From the NCBI GenBank assembly GCA_946482075.1, contig CAMLQG010000054.1:1-23686 (forward strand): a stretch of 23,686 nt of DNA, read 5' to 3'. The notes under the pieces are model-generated. The model was given only the letters and a program-made list of their open reading frames with translations. It was not told the origin of the DNA and did no database searches. A program made the position numbers and the translations under genes. Source of the DNA: an uncultured Erythrobacteraceae bacterium. GTDB lineage: Bacteria; Pseudomonadota; Alphaproteobacteria; Sphingomonadales; Sphingomonadaceae. Every line of letters starts with the position of its first letter. The first letter of the stretch is position 1. Of this stretch, positions 7,667-15,157 are shown piece by piece.

Positions 7667-7706
7667 TTTCAAAAAAACTCGGTTCATGATTCGAAATTCG
7701 CGATTT
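7667..7706 (+). promoter_or_regulatory. Putative operator/promoter element, site 2 (TonB receptor 1)
   Basis: CGGTTCATGATTCG (7680-7693) matches the window consensus at 12 of 14 positions and is followed by AAATTCGCGATTT (7694-7706). Aligned with site 1 from AACTCG to GATTT, 25 of 31 positions agree, and the upstream TTTCAA...AACT is shared as well. It lies 65 bases upstream of the receptor's start codon. This is the strongest pairwise match among the five sites. Confidence 0.55.
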
Positions 7707-7770
7707 TAACGTGATCTGGTCCTGTAGAAACTACCTAAATCGGACCGGCTCGGGGATGAGGGGATTGCAT

Positions 7771-10227
7771 ATGAAACGCGCATTGGCCGCCTGGACGCTC
7801 GCTACTGTGGCATCTCAGGCGCTGGCAGTCGGAACCGCGCTGGCGCAGGACACAGGCTCGACGGAAAGCCAGGCTTCGACGGATAATGGCGGCTTGACGG
7901 AAATCATCGTCACGGCGACTCGCCGTGAAACCAATCTCCAGAGTACGCCCGTCACCGTCACCGCGATCGGCGCGGAAATGATCTCACAGACACAAGCGAT
8001 GCGGGTCAGCGATCTTGCCGCCTTCGTGCCGAACTTTTCTGCAGCCACGGCAGCGAACTTCAACGTCGCCTCGTTCGCCATGCGCGGCGTCGCCGACAAT
8101 CAGGTCATCCTGTATACGCAGCCGCCCGTCGGCGTAATCGTGGACGATTTCGTCGTGCCCCGCGCTGAAACCCAGCTGCTCGACACGTTCGATCTCGAAC
8201 AGGTCGAAGTGCTGCGCGGGCCGCAAGGCACCCTGTTCGGCAAGAACACCACGGGCGGCGCGGTCGTCTTGAAGACGAAGCGTCCCGAACTCGGCATCTT
8301 CGGCGTCCAGGTGGAAGGCGAAGTCGGCGATTTCGGCATGATCCGCGCCAAGGGCGCGATCAATATCCCGCTGGGCGAGACGCTCGCCTTTCGTGGGGTC
8401 GTGAGCTACGAAAAATCCGATGGCTATTACCGCAACGGCGCCTGCTATGGCCCGATTACCGGATTTGTGCCCAACAAGTTCGAAGGCGCCGCCGGGTGCG
8501 GCGACAACAGCCGCCTTGGCGGAACGGATATCGTCAATGGCCGCGCCAAGCTGCTCTGGGAACCGTCTTCCGCCTTCAACGCGCTGCTGCAATATGAATT
8601 CGCGCGCGATCGCTCGGATTCCGTCACCGGCGTGAACGACACGCGCGACGGGCTCCTGTTCCAGACATTGGGCGCGGGCCGGTCCACCTCGGGTCGGAAG
8701 GACCCGCTGGACAATGCCGGGATCGGCTGCCGGGGCAACGATGTGCTGCTCGACACCTGCAGGGGCAATGTCGTCGATATCGACGGCGTCTATCTCAACA
8801 TGAACTACGATGCGGGCATCGGCACGTTCACATCCGTGAGCGGCTGGCGACGCGAACATGCGCGCTTGCCCAGCACTTATGCCAACCAGGCGCCGGTAGC
8901 GCCCGATGGCGAAGTCCTGTCGCTGTTCGATTCCAACCGCGAACATGTCCGCAAGGTCTTCCAGCAGGAACTGCGCTTCGCGTCCGATCTGCAGGGCCCC
9001 TTCAACTTCGTGGCGGGCGCTTTCTTCCAGAAGGACACTATCGACTTCTGCATCTCCGAGAATCTCGGCTTTCTCGACCTGACGCAGGGACCGCTGCCGT
9101 TCGGCAGCTGGAACAACACGCCTTACATGCTCTGCAACGCGCAGAAGGCGAAATCGACCGCCCTGTTCGCGGAAGGCAATTTCGACGTGACCGACAAGCT
9201 CACGATCACGGCCGGCTTCCGCTACACTTGGGACGACAAGAAGTGGTACGGCCGCCAGATGGTGTTCATCCCGCAGCTCGAAGGTGGGTTCGATCCCGGC
9301 ATCACGCTGAACCATCCGCTGGACGCCAGCGTGTTCAAATATCCGGAAGGCGTGGTGCAGATCCGCGACAAGACGTCGAAGCCGACCTGGCGTCTGGGCC
9401 TGAGCTATCAGGCGACCGATGATATCTTCGCCTTCTTCACCTATTCGCGCGGCTTCAAGAGCGGCGGGTTCAACGACCAGATCGGCACGTTCCACCCCTT
9501 CGTGAACGGCGATGGGTCGGACAATGACGCCGCCTTCCAGGAAGCCGCCCGCCCGCCGAAGCCGGAAACGGCCGACAGTTTCGAGCTGGGCCTGAAGACG
9601 GAGTTGCTGGATCGCACGCTACGTTTCAACGTCACCGGCTTCTATGTGAAATACAAGGACCTCCAACGGCAGATGATCGTGCCCCTGATCGTGGACGGCA
9701 CGGAATTCCAGGTGACCCGCTATTTCAACGCCGCGCAGGCGGATGTGAAGGGTGTGGAGGTCGATCTCACCTATCGCCCGATCCGCGAACTGACGCTGCG
9801 CGGTTCGCTCGGCACGATGGACGCGAAGTACAAGAAATACGTCTCGCCGATCCCCGCGGGTTACGATCTCGCCACGGCACCGCTCGATCGCACGCCGAAA
9901 GTGACCTGGTCGCTCGGCGCGCTTTACGAACAGCCCGTGGGCGACTTCAAGATCTCCGTGAACGGCGATGTGTCCTATGTAGCGCGCAACCTGTTCGCCC
10001 AATCGATCACCAGCCGCGATGACAATACCTTCCTCAACGCACGCACGCTGGTGAATGCGGCGATCACGCTGAGCACCGACGATGACAGGTATTTCGTCCG
10101 GCTGGTCGGACGCAACCTGACCGACAAACGCTACCGTACGGCGGCGTTGGCGGTGGCGGGGCTGTGGTCCAACGCGCAATGGGGTCCGCCGCGCTATTTC
10201 GGCGTGCAGTTCGGCGCGAAATATTGA
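7771..10227 (+). CDS. TonB-dependent outer-membrane receptor 1
   Basis: The protein has 818 residues. A signal peptide of about 26 residues ends at TALAQ. A TonB-box-like EIIVTATRR (44-52) leads into the plug domain, with VEVLRGPQGTLFGKNTTGG as the conserved plug motif, then a long beta-barrel ending in GVQFGAKY. Cysteine pairs occur in predicted outer loops (ACYGP...AGCGD and GCRGN...DTCRG), suggesting disulphide-stabilised loops. ATG 7771 is chosen because GAGGGG precedes it by 7 bases and the signal peptide starts there; the frame extends to a GTG at 7711 but that would bury the signal. Such receptors import siderophores, vitamins or, in sphingomonads, many organic substrates. Placement inside a catabolic cluster with no iron genes points to uptake of the pathway's substrate (inference). 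Confidence 0.95.
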   Translation: MKRALAAWTLATVASQALAVGTALAQDTGSTESQASTDNGGLTEIIVTATRRETNLQSTPVTVTAIGAEMISQTQAMRVSDLAAFVPNFSAATAANFNVASFAMRGVADNQVILYTQPPVGVIVDDFVVPRAETQLLDTFDLEQVEVLRGPQGTLFGKNTTGGAVVLKTKRPELGIFGVQVEGEVGDFGMIRAKGAINIPLGETLAFRGVVSYEKSDGYYRNGACYGPITGFVPNKFEGAAGCGDNSRLGGTDIVNGRAKLLWEPSSAFNALLQYEFARDRSDSVTGVNDTRDGLLFQTLGAGRSTSGRKDPLDNAGIGCRGNDVLLDTCRGNVVDIDGVYLNMNYDAGIGTFTSVSGWRREHARLPSTYANQAPVAPDGEVLSLFDSNREHVRKVFQQELRFASDLQGPFNFVAGAFFQKDTIDFCISENLGFLDLTQGPLPFGSWNNTPYMLCNAQKAKSTALFAEGNFDVTDKLTITAGFRYTWDDKKWYGRQMVFIPQLEGGFDPGITLNHPLDASVFKYPEGVVQIRDKTSKPTWRLGLSYQATDDIFAFFTYSRGFKSGGFNDQIGTFHPFVNGDGSDNDAAFQEAARPPKPETADSFELGLKTELLDRTLRFNVTGFYVKYKDLQRQMIVPLIVDGTEFQVTRYFNAAQADVKGVEVDLTYRPIRELTLRGSLGTMDAKYKKYVSPIPAGYDLATAPLDRTPKVTWSLGALYEQPVGDFKISVNGDVSYVARNLFAQSITSRDDNTFLNARTLVNAAITLSTDDDRYFVRLVGRNLTDKRYRTAALAVAGLWSNAQWGPPRYFGVQFGAKY

Positions 10228-10237
10228 TCGGGCCTGG

Positions 10238-10266
10238 ACGAGCGCTTCGCGGTGCGGAGCGCTCGT
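10238..10266 (+). terminator. Strong intercistronic stem-loop after TonB receptor 1
   Basis: The arms ACGAGCGCTTCGC and GCGGAGCGCTCGT form a 13-bp stem with one G-U pair and a GGT loop. It begins 11 bases after the receptor stop codon and 48 bases before the next SDR gene. No T-run follows, so it may be a partial terminator or an RNA-stabilising 3' hairpin that sets receptor expression apart from the downstream genes. Confidence 0.5.
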
Positions 10267-10313
10267 GATAGGCGCGATGAAGCGGCCGCGATGCCGCACG
10301 ACGGGAGAGTGCG

Positions 10314-11069
10314 ATGGGGCGGATGGACGGCAAGGTAGCGGTGGTCACCGGTGCCGCGCAGGGCATGGGTGCGGCCCATGCGAAGCTCTTCGTGGACGAA
10401 GGCGCGAAAGTCGTCCTCACCGATCTCAACCGTGAAGAAGGCGCCAGGCTGGCGGCCGAGCTCGGCTCCTCCGCGCTGTTCGTCGCCCATGACGTGGCGG
10501 ATGCGGTCCAATGGGCGGATGTGGTGCGCCAGGGCGAGGACGCGTTCGGCCCGATCGACACGCTGGTCAACAATGCCGGCATCATCGGGACGATCGCCAG
10601 GACGCTGGAACTGTCGGTCGACGATTACCAGCATGTGGTGAACGTCAACCAGATCGGGCCTTTCCTCGGCATGCAGGCCGTGATCCCCTCGATGCTCCAG
10701 AAGGGCGGCGGGTCTATCGTGAACATCTCTTCGGTAGGTGGCCTCGTGGCGCATTATTTCACCTCCAACCTCGCCTATTGCGCCAGCAAGTTCGCGGTTC
10801 GGGGGATGACCAAGCAGGTCGCGCTCGAATTCGCGGACCGCAACATCCGCGTGAACAGCGTGCATCCGGGCTATATCCGCACGCCGATGATGTTCGCCGC
10901 CACCGAAACGGAAACGGACGAGGATGCGGGCTATCTGAACGATATCCCCATGCGCCGCATTGCCGAGCCGGAGGAGGTGAGCAATCTCGTTCTCTTCCTC
11001 GCTTCGGACGAGAGTCGCTTCATAACCGGCATGGAACATGTGATAGACGGCGGCGCGACGATCTTCTGA
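10314..11069 (+). CDS. Short-chain dehydrogenase (NAD-type, hydroxysteroid/cyclohexanol dehydrogenase-like)
   Basis: This is a 251-residue classical SDR. TGAAQGMG (12-19) is the cofactor loop, D37 in VVLTDLN favours NAD(H), NNAG is at 86-89, and the catalytic residues are S140, Y155 and K159 (YCASK). The N-terminus GKVAVVTGAAQGMGAAHA and the HPGYIRTPM and VIDGGATIF segments resemble 3alpha/20beta-hydroxysteroid and cyclic-alcohol dehydrogenases. ATG 10314 follows GGGAGAG; an in-frame ATG at 10323 is a less likely alternative. It is 86 bases downstream of receptor 1, across a stable stem-loop, and 11 bases upstream of an esterase. Oxidation of a ring alcohol is the likely role, but specificity within this large family cannot be read by eye. 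Confidence 0.92.
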   Translation: MGRMDGKVAVVTGAAQGMGAAHAKLFVDEGAKVVLTDLNREEGARLAAELGSSALFVAHDVADAVQWADVVRQGEDAFGPIDTLVNNAGIIGTIARTLELSVDDYQHVVNVNQIGPFLGMQAVIPSMLQKGGGSIVNISSVGGLVAHYFTSNLAYCASKFAVRGMTKQVALEFADRNIRVNSVHPGYIRTPMMFAATETETDEDAGYLNDIPMRRIAEPEEVSNLVLFLASDESRFITGMEHVIDGGATIF

Positions 11070-11080
11070 AAGTGCTGCCG

Positions 11081-12040
11081 ATGTTCGATCCGAATGTTTT
11101 CGATCCTGCGTCCGTTTCGGAGCAGACGCGAGATTTCACCGCCATGTTGGCTGAAATGCAGCCGGACATCCTGGCGGTGCCGCCCGATGCGCAGACGCTG
11201 CGCGATCGGCTAGCCGGTTTTGCGGCGGAAGCCGCCGGAGGGGCGATCTACACCTCGCCCAGGGCCCGGGTCGTGTCGGGAGAATGGAAAAGCAGGGCGG
11301 TCGAGGTTCGAGTGCTCGAACCGGCAAAGCCGCGTGGCGTGGTGGTGTTCATCCATGGCGGCGGGTGGGTGGTCGGATCGCCCGATGCGCAGGACGCCCG
11401 GCTCGAAATGCTGGCAGAGCAAGGCTACGTCGTGGTGGCGCCGCGATATCGTCTGGCGCCGGAACATCCCTATCCGGCCGGGCTCGACGATTGCGAAGCG
11501 GCGATCGGCTGGGCGATCGACGCCTATCCGGAATTGGCTGATCAGGCGAGGATCGCGGTGCTGGGGGAATCCGCGGGCGCCAATCTCGCGGTCGCCGCCC
11601 TGCTGCGCCTGAAGGCCGCGCGGCGGCACTGCCCGATCGGTGCGATGGTGCTGTTCTACGGCGTCTACGATCTTTCCATGACGCCGAGCCAGCGCGCCTA
11701 TGGCGATCCGCAAGGCCTGCTGGGTTCGTCGCTGATGATATGGTTCTATGATCAGTACGTCGCCGAAGGGCAGCGGCGCGACGCGCTCGTCTCGCCCCTC
11801 TATGCCGATCTCGACGATTGCCCGCCCGCGCTGTTCACGGTGGGCACGCGGGACGTCCTGCTGGATGACAGCCTGTTTCTCCACGCGCGCTGGCTGGCAC
11901 AGGGCAATCCAGCGGAACTGCATGTGCTGCCGGGCGGAGTTCATGCGTTCAACTACTATCCGCTGGAGATCGCCGCGCAGGCGAACGAGCGCGTGGCCGC
12001 ATTCCTGCGGCGGGAACTGCGGATCGGGGACGAAGCCTAG
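11081..12040 (+). CDS. Alpha/beta hydrolase, hormone-sensitive-lipase family (esterase)
   Basis: The protein has 319 residues. The oxyanion-hole motif HGGG is at 92-95 (VFIHGGGWVVGS) and the nucleophile elbow GESAG is at 162-166 with S164. The likely acid is D258 (GTRDVLLDD) and the likely base H288 (GGVHAF). These define family IV carboxylesterases. There is no signal peptide, so it is cytoplasmic. ATG 11081 starts 11 bases after the SDR stop; an in-frame GTG at 11072 is a possible alternative. In this cluster it could hydrolyse an ester or lactone made by the Baeyer-Villiger monooxygenase, or remove an acyl group from the incoming substrate. Both are inferences. The stop codon lies within an 18-bp palindrome. 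Confidence 0.92.
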   Translation: MFDPNVFDPASVSEQTRDFTAMLAEMQPDILAVPPDAQTLRDRLAGFAAEAAGGAIYTSPRARVVSGEWKSRAVEVRVLEPAKPRGVVVFIHGGGWVVGSPDAQDARLEMLAEQGYVVVAPRYRLAPEHPYPAGLDDCEAAIGWAIDAYPELADQARIAVLGESAGANLAVAALLRLKAARRHCPIGAMVLFYGVYDLSMTPSQRAYGDPQGLLGSSLMIWFYDQYVAEGQRRDALVSPLYADLDDCPPALFTVGTRDVLLDDSLFLHARWLAQGNPAELHVLPGGVHAFNYYPLEIAAQANERVAAFLRRELRIGDEA

Positions 12041-12047
12041 GCTTCGT
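12030..12047. repeat. Perfect 18-bp palindrome over the esterase stop codon
   Basis: ACGAAGCCTAGGCTTCGT is its own reverse complement and contains the TAG stop of the esterase gene. As RNA it could form a 7-bp stem with a CTAG loop. No T-run follows, so termination is possible but unproven. Confidence 0.4.
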
Positions 12048-12372
12048 GCCGGCGCGCATTCCGGGCAGGACATGCCCGACCCGTATAGGATCATCTTGAC
12101 CGCATCCGGCTCGATCCCGGGAAGCTGTCGCTCATCCTCGCCGTTGATTTGCCCGGCCCACATCACCGCTCGGCAGTTGCCGCGATCCTATGCGACGGAG
12201 GCTTTGTCTAAAAACGCATGTCCTTTTAACGAACGCCCCTCTCCTTGATATTTCAGCGTGTTTTTATTGACCATCGAACCGTGATTCGCAAAATTCCTTC
12301 ACTGACGATGCGTCCGGGCGAGCTCTGTCCGCTGCCGGCACGAACAAAGACAAAATACGGGGAGTACCTGAT
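12041..12372 (+). other. 332-base leader of TonB receptor 2
   Basis: I see no gene here. The 5' part holds half of the palindrome over the esterase stop. The 3' part is AT-richer and contains the operator-like site 3 at 12275-12288. A TTGACC at 12267-12272 would place that operator in a promoter spacer, but no good -10 box is seen at the expected distance. GGGGAG at 12359-12364 is the ribosome site for the receptor. Confidence 0.5.
12275..12288 (+). promoter_or_regulatory. Putative operator, site 3 (TonB receptor 2)
   Basis: CGAACCGTGATTCG matches the consensus CGAATCATGATTCG at 12 of 14 positions, with the right half-site TGATTCG perfect. It lies 84 bases upstream of the receptor 2 start. 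The second AT-rich palindrome seen in sites 1 and 2 is only vaguely present (CAAAATTCC). Confidence 0.42.
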
Positions 12373-14721
12373 ATGCTGCGCCGCCATCCTCTTGCACTGA
12401 CCGGTTCTGTATTCGCGATCGCGATTGCTCTGTCTCCCTGCGGCAGCCGGACGGCCTTCGCGCAGGATCGTCAGGTGGCGGAAAATGCTGCGGCGACGGG
12501 CTTTGGAGACATCGTGGTCACGGCGCGCCGGCGCGAAGAAGCGCTTTCGGACGTGCCGACCTCGATCGCCGCGCTCGACGCCACCGCCTTGCAGGAAAAG
12601 ATGATCTCCTCCGAACAGGATCTGCAGCGGGCCATTCCCGGCCTGGTGGTCCGCGAAAGCTTGACGCAGCACCAGATCAGCTTCGTGATCCGCGGTCAGA
12701 CCTTCGATCCCTTCTCCAGTTCGCCGCCGGCGGTTCTCCCCTATTACAACGAAGTGCCAATGATCCCGGTGGGTGCGAACGATCTGTTCGACCTTGAATC
12801 CGTCCAGGTGCTGAAAGGTCCGCAGGGCACGCTGTTCGGCCGCAACACCACGGGTGGGGCGGTGCTGTTCGGCACGGCCAAGCCGAAGAACGAGCTGAGC
12901 GGCTACATCACGGGCCGTATCGGCAATCGCGACCGGCAAGAAATCGAAGGCGCTGTGGACCTGCCGATCATCGACGACAAGCTGCTGGTTCGCATCGCGG
13001 GCAAGTACAAGCATACCGACGGCTACATCCACAACCTGCTGCTCGACACCATGCTGGGCAACCAGAAGGCGGCATCGGGGCGGATCACGGTCACGCTGCG
13101 GCCAACGGACGGCATCGAGAACACCACCATGTTCCAGTATTCGAAGGATAATGGCAGCAGCGTGGGCGGGGTGCTCTACAGTATCAACAAATGCGGGTCA
13201 GGACTCAATTCCGGGCCGGACTGCGCCTACGGCCCGGCCAACGATCCGTTCTTCTCCGCTTTCGTCGCGGCCAATCCGGGCCTCTATCCCGATGGTTTCG
13301 CCGCCTATCTCGGCGTCCAGCAGGCGCTCGGCAAGCGGCAGGTCTATCACAACAGCCCGTCCTATTACCGGGCCCGTGCGAAGTTCCTGACCAACGTCAC
13401 CTCAATCGACGTGAACGACAATCTGGTGATCAAGAACGTCGCGGGCTGGCACAAGAGCTCGCTCTACGAATCCATGGACGTGGACGGTTCGCCCTATCCG
13501 ATCTTCAACTACGGCCCCGTGGGCGCCAGCACCGGCAAGAACGACTGGACGGAAATGTGGTCGGAGGAACTCCAGCTCCAGGGCGAGGCGGCCGATGGCG
13601 ACCTGCAATATATCATCGGCGGGTTCTATTCCCGCTCTTCGCAGGAACAGTTCAATCCACAGACCTTCTTCGGGTTCGAGCCGCTCGCGCCGGCTGCTAC
13701 CGCCTATCTCCACAATGTTCGCAAGTCGGTCAGCAAGGCGGTTTTCGCGCAGGCCACCTACAAGCTCGATCGCATCGGGCTGAACGGCGTCAGCCTGACT
13801 GCCGGTATCCGCAACACCTGGGAGAAGATCACCCTGCGCCAGCTGCCGCGCGGCATCTTCTATGGTCTTCCTACCCTGTCCAAGAAGTTCAGCGTACCGA
13901 GCTGGCAGGTCGGCATCGATTACAAGCCGAACGACGATCTGATGTTCTACGTCGTCCATCGCGGCAGCTGGCGCAGCGGCGGTTTCAACGCCTTCTCCTC
14001 GCCTTCGCCGGGCACCGGATTCGATCTCGATGACGGGATCGCGTTCAAGAAGGAAACCGTCAAGGATATCGAGATCGGCGCCAAGTTCTCCGGCTATCTG
14101 GGCGGGATGCGTGCGCGGATGAACGTGGCTGGATATTACCAGGTCACCAAGAACGTGCAGCGCAACCTGCCGGTCGATCTCGGTTCCGGTCCGGGTTCTG
14201 CCACGGTCAACGTGCCGGAAGCCAAGGTGAAGGGCGTCGAGTTCGATGCGGAGCTGCAGCCCGCGGAATGGCTGACCATCGGCGGCAACCTGACCTATAC
14301 CAATGCCAAGTTCACCAAGAACGAAGCGCTGGTCGTCGGCAACCTCATCTCCTTCGGGCCGTTCCCGGATACGCCGAAATGGTCGATGTCCGCCTTTGCC
14401 GAAGTGGTGATCCCGACGCCGGAAAGCTTGGGCCGCGTCTCGCTCAGGGGCGACGTCTTCCACCAGACGAAGACCTATTTCTCCAGCCTCAATTCCACGA
14501 TCATCCCGGGCAGCGAACTGCCGGGCTATACGCTCGCCAATTTCCGCCTCAACTTCAACCAGATCGGCGGCTCGGGCTTCTCCGCCGCGGCTTTCGTCAA
14601 CAATGCGTTCGACGAAGACTACTATACCGGCGGTCTTGCCATGGGCGCCCTGTTCGGCCTGAACATCGCCACGGTCGGCCGGCCGCGATCCTATGGCCTG
14701 GAGCTGAGCTACCGCTTCTGA
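12373..14721 (+). CDS. TonB-dependent outer-membrane receptor 2
   Basis: The protein has 782 residues with a signal peptide ending near residue 31 (TAFAQ). The TonB-box-like DIVVTARRR is at 46-54, the plug motif is VQVLKGPQGTLFGRNTTGG, and the barrel ends in LELSYRF with the C-terminal Phe typical of outer-membrane proteins. It differs clearly from receptor 1 in loop regions, for example PNDDLMFYVVHRGSWRSGGF, so it is not a fresh duplicate. ATG 12373 follows GGGGAG by 8 bases. It stands alone between two long leaders and probably has its own promoter. Uptake of a pathway substrate or a related compound is inferred from context; a siderophore cannot be excluded, though no iron genes are nearby. 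Confidence 0.95.
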   Translation: MLRRHPLALTGSVFAIAIALSPCGSRTAFAQDRQVAENAAATGFGDIVVTARRREEALSDVPTSIAALDATALQEKMISSEQDLQRAIPGLVVRESLTQHQISFVIRGQTFDPFSSSPPAVLPYYNEVPMIPVGANDLFDLESVQVLKGPQGTLFGRNTTGGAVLFGTAKPKNELSGYITGRIGNRDRQEIEGAVDLPIIDDKLLVRIAGKYKHTDGYIHNLLLDTMLGNQKAASGRITVTLRPTDGIENTTMFQYSKDNGSSVGGVLYSINKCGSGLNSGPDCAYGPANDPFFSAFVAANPGLYPDGFAAYLGVQQALGKRQVYHNSPSYYRARAKFLTNVTSIDVNDNLVIKNVAGWHKSSLYESMDVDGSPYPIFNYGPVGASTGKNDWTEMWSEELQLQGEAADGDLQYIIGGFYSRSSQEQFNPQTFFGFEPLAPAATAYLHNVRKSVSKAVFAQATYKLDRIGLNGVSLTAGIRNTWEKITLRQLPRGIFYGLPTLSKKFSVPSWQVGIDYKPNDDLMFYVVHRGSWRSGGFNAFSSPSPGTGFDLDDGIAFKKETVKDIEIGAKFSGYLGGMRARMNVAGYYQVTKNVQRNLPVDLGSGPGSATVNVPEAKVKGVEFDAELQPAEWLTIGGNLTYTNAKFTKNEALVVGNLISFGPFPDTPKWSMSAFAEVVIPTPESLGRVSLRGDVFHQTKTYFSSLNSTIIPGSELPGYTLANFRLNFNQIGGSGFSAAAFVNNAFDEDYYTGGLAMGALFGLNIATVGRPRSYGLELSYRF

Positions 14722-14765
14722 CCGGCCGGCATGAACGCAGGGAAAGGCGCCTCAGCCACCGCGTC

Positions 14766-14888
14766 GATGGCCCGTCCGCGCGCTGGTTCCGCGAATTCGA
14801 GCATTCCGGCCGTTTCAGCGACGGCGTGATGGTGGGTGTCAACAGTACCAACGGCCTGATCGGGCGCGGCGGGCCGGATTTGGACTGA
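14766..14888 (+). pseudogene. Possible 3' remnant of an unidentified gene
   Basis: In one frame, positions 14766-14888 read DGPSARWFREFEHSGRFSDG followed by VMVGVNSTNGLIGRGGPDLD and a stop. Nearly every third base is G or C, as in the real genes here, and the residue mix looks like folded protein. There is no credible start or ribosome site, and upstream the frame runs into receptor 2 in a different frame. I do not recognise the family. It may be the leftover end of a deleted gene or a chance reading. Confidence 0.3.
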
Positions 14889-14929
14889 GGGCGGCAAGCC
14901 CCCCCGCAGGCGGAAGGGGAACTGATCGA

Positions 14930-14950
14930 ACGTGTTTCTTCGGCACACGT
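14930..14950 (+). other. Hairpin with a cTTCGg loop in the receptor 2/thioesterase gap
   Basis: ACGTGT and ACACGT are perfect inverted arms around TTCTTCGGC. The inner part can close as the very stable c(UUCG)g tetraloop with one mismatch and a bulge. It lies 31 bases before a second hairpin. It could be part of the end of the receptor 2 transcript. Confidence 0.3.
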
Positions 14951-14980
14951 CCTGCTTTCGCGGGTGGTGCGAAGATGGGG

Positions 14981-15004
14981 GGAAGGGCTGGAGGGAGCCC
15001 TTCC
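14981..15004 (+). terminator. Stem-loop, candidate terminator after TonB receptor 2
   Basis: GGAAGGGCT and AGCCCTTCC form a perfect 9-bp stem with loop GGAGGG, and further G-U and G-C pairs can extend it outward to 14978-15007. No T-run follows. It lies between the receptor gene and operator-like site 4, a suitable place to separate the two transcription units. Confidence 0.4.
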
Positions 15005-15039
15005 TTCGTGCGGCGCGGACATTCCGCCCAGGCTTATTT

Positions 15040-15053
15040 TGATTGATGAATCG
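15040..15053 (+). promoter_or_regulatory. Putative operator, site 4 (thioesterase-BVMO operon)
   Basis: TGATTGATGAATCG matches the consensus at 10 of 14 positions, with the right half ATGAATCG nearly intact. It is followed by AAAACCAATTTT, comparable to the second AT-rich palindrome after sites 1 and 2. This is the weakest of the five sites by sequence but is similarly placed, about 105 bases before the first gene of a seven-gene operon. Confidence 0.32.
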
Positions 15054-15157
15054 AAAACCAATTTTCTTGCAATCGACCCTGGCTCTGTCCTAAATCGACT
15101 CGCCAGCCGGGATGCCGTTCCGCTGCCGACACATAATCCAGGAGCGAAACCGCCACT

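Larger units (their letters stand above)
14722..15157 (+). other. 436-base region between TonB receptor 2 and the thioesterase operon
   Basis: No complete gene is seen. The first part includes a coding-like stretch of about 40 codons (14766-14888) that may be the 3' end of a lost gene. The middle holds two hairpins (14930-14950 and 14981-15004). The last part is AT-richer, with operator-like site 4 at 15040-15053. AGGAG at 15140-15144 is a rather distant ribosome site for ATG 15158. Confidence 0.5.

Noticed and set aside
7711..7770. GTG start for TonB receptor 1 at 7711
   Set aside because: It would add 20 residues before the signal peptide. ATG 7771 has a good ribosome site and starts the signal directly.
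7984..9495. 503-codon open frame on the - strand opposite TonB receptor 1
   Set aside because: It lies wholly within the receptor gene, whose plug and barrel motifs are unmistakable. No family features or ribosome site.
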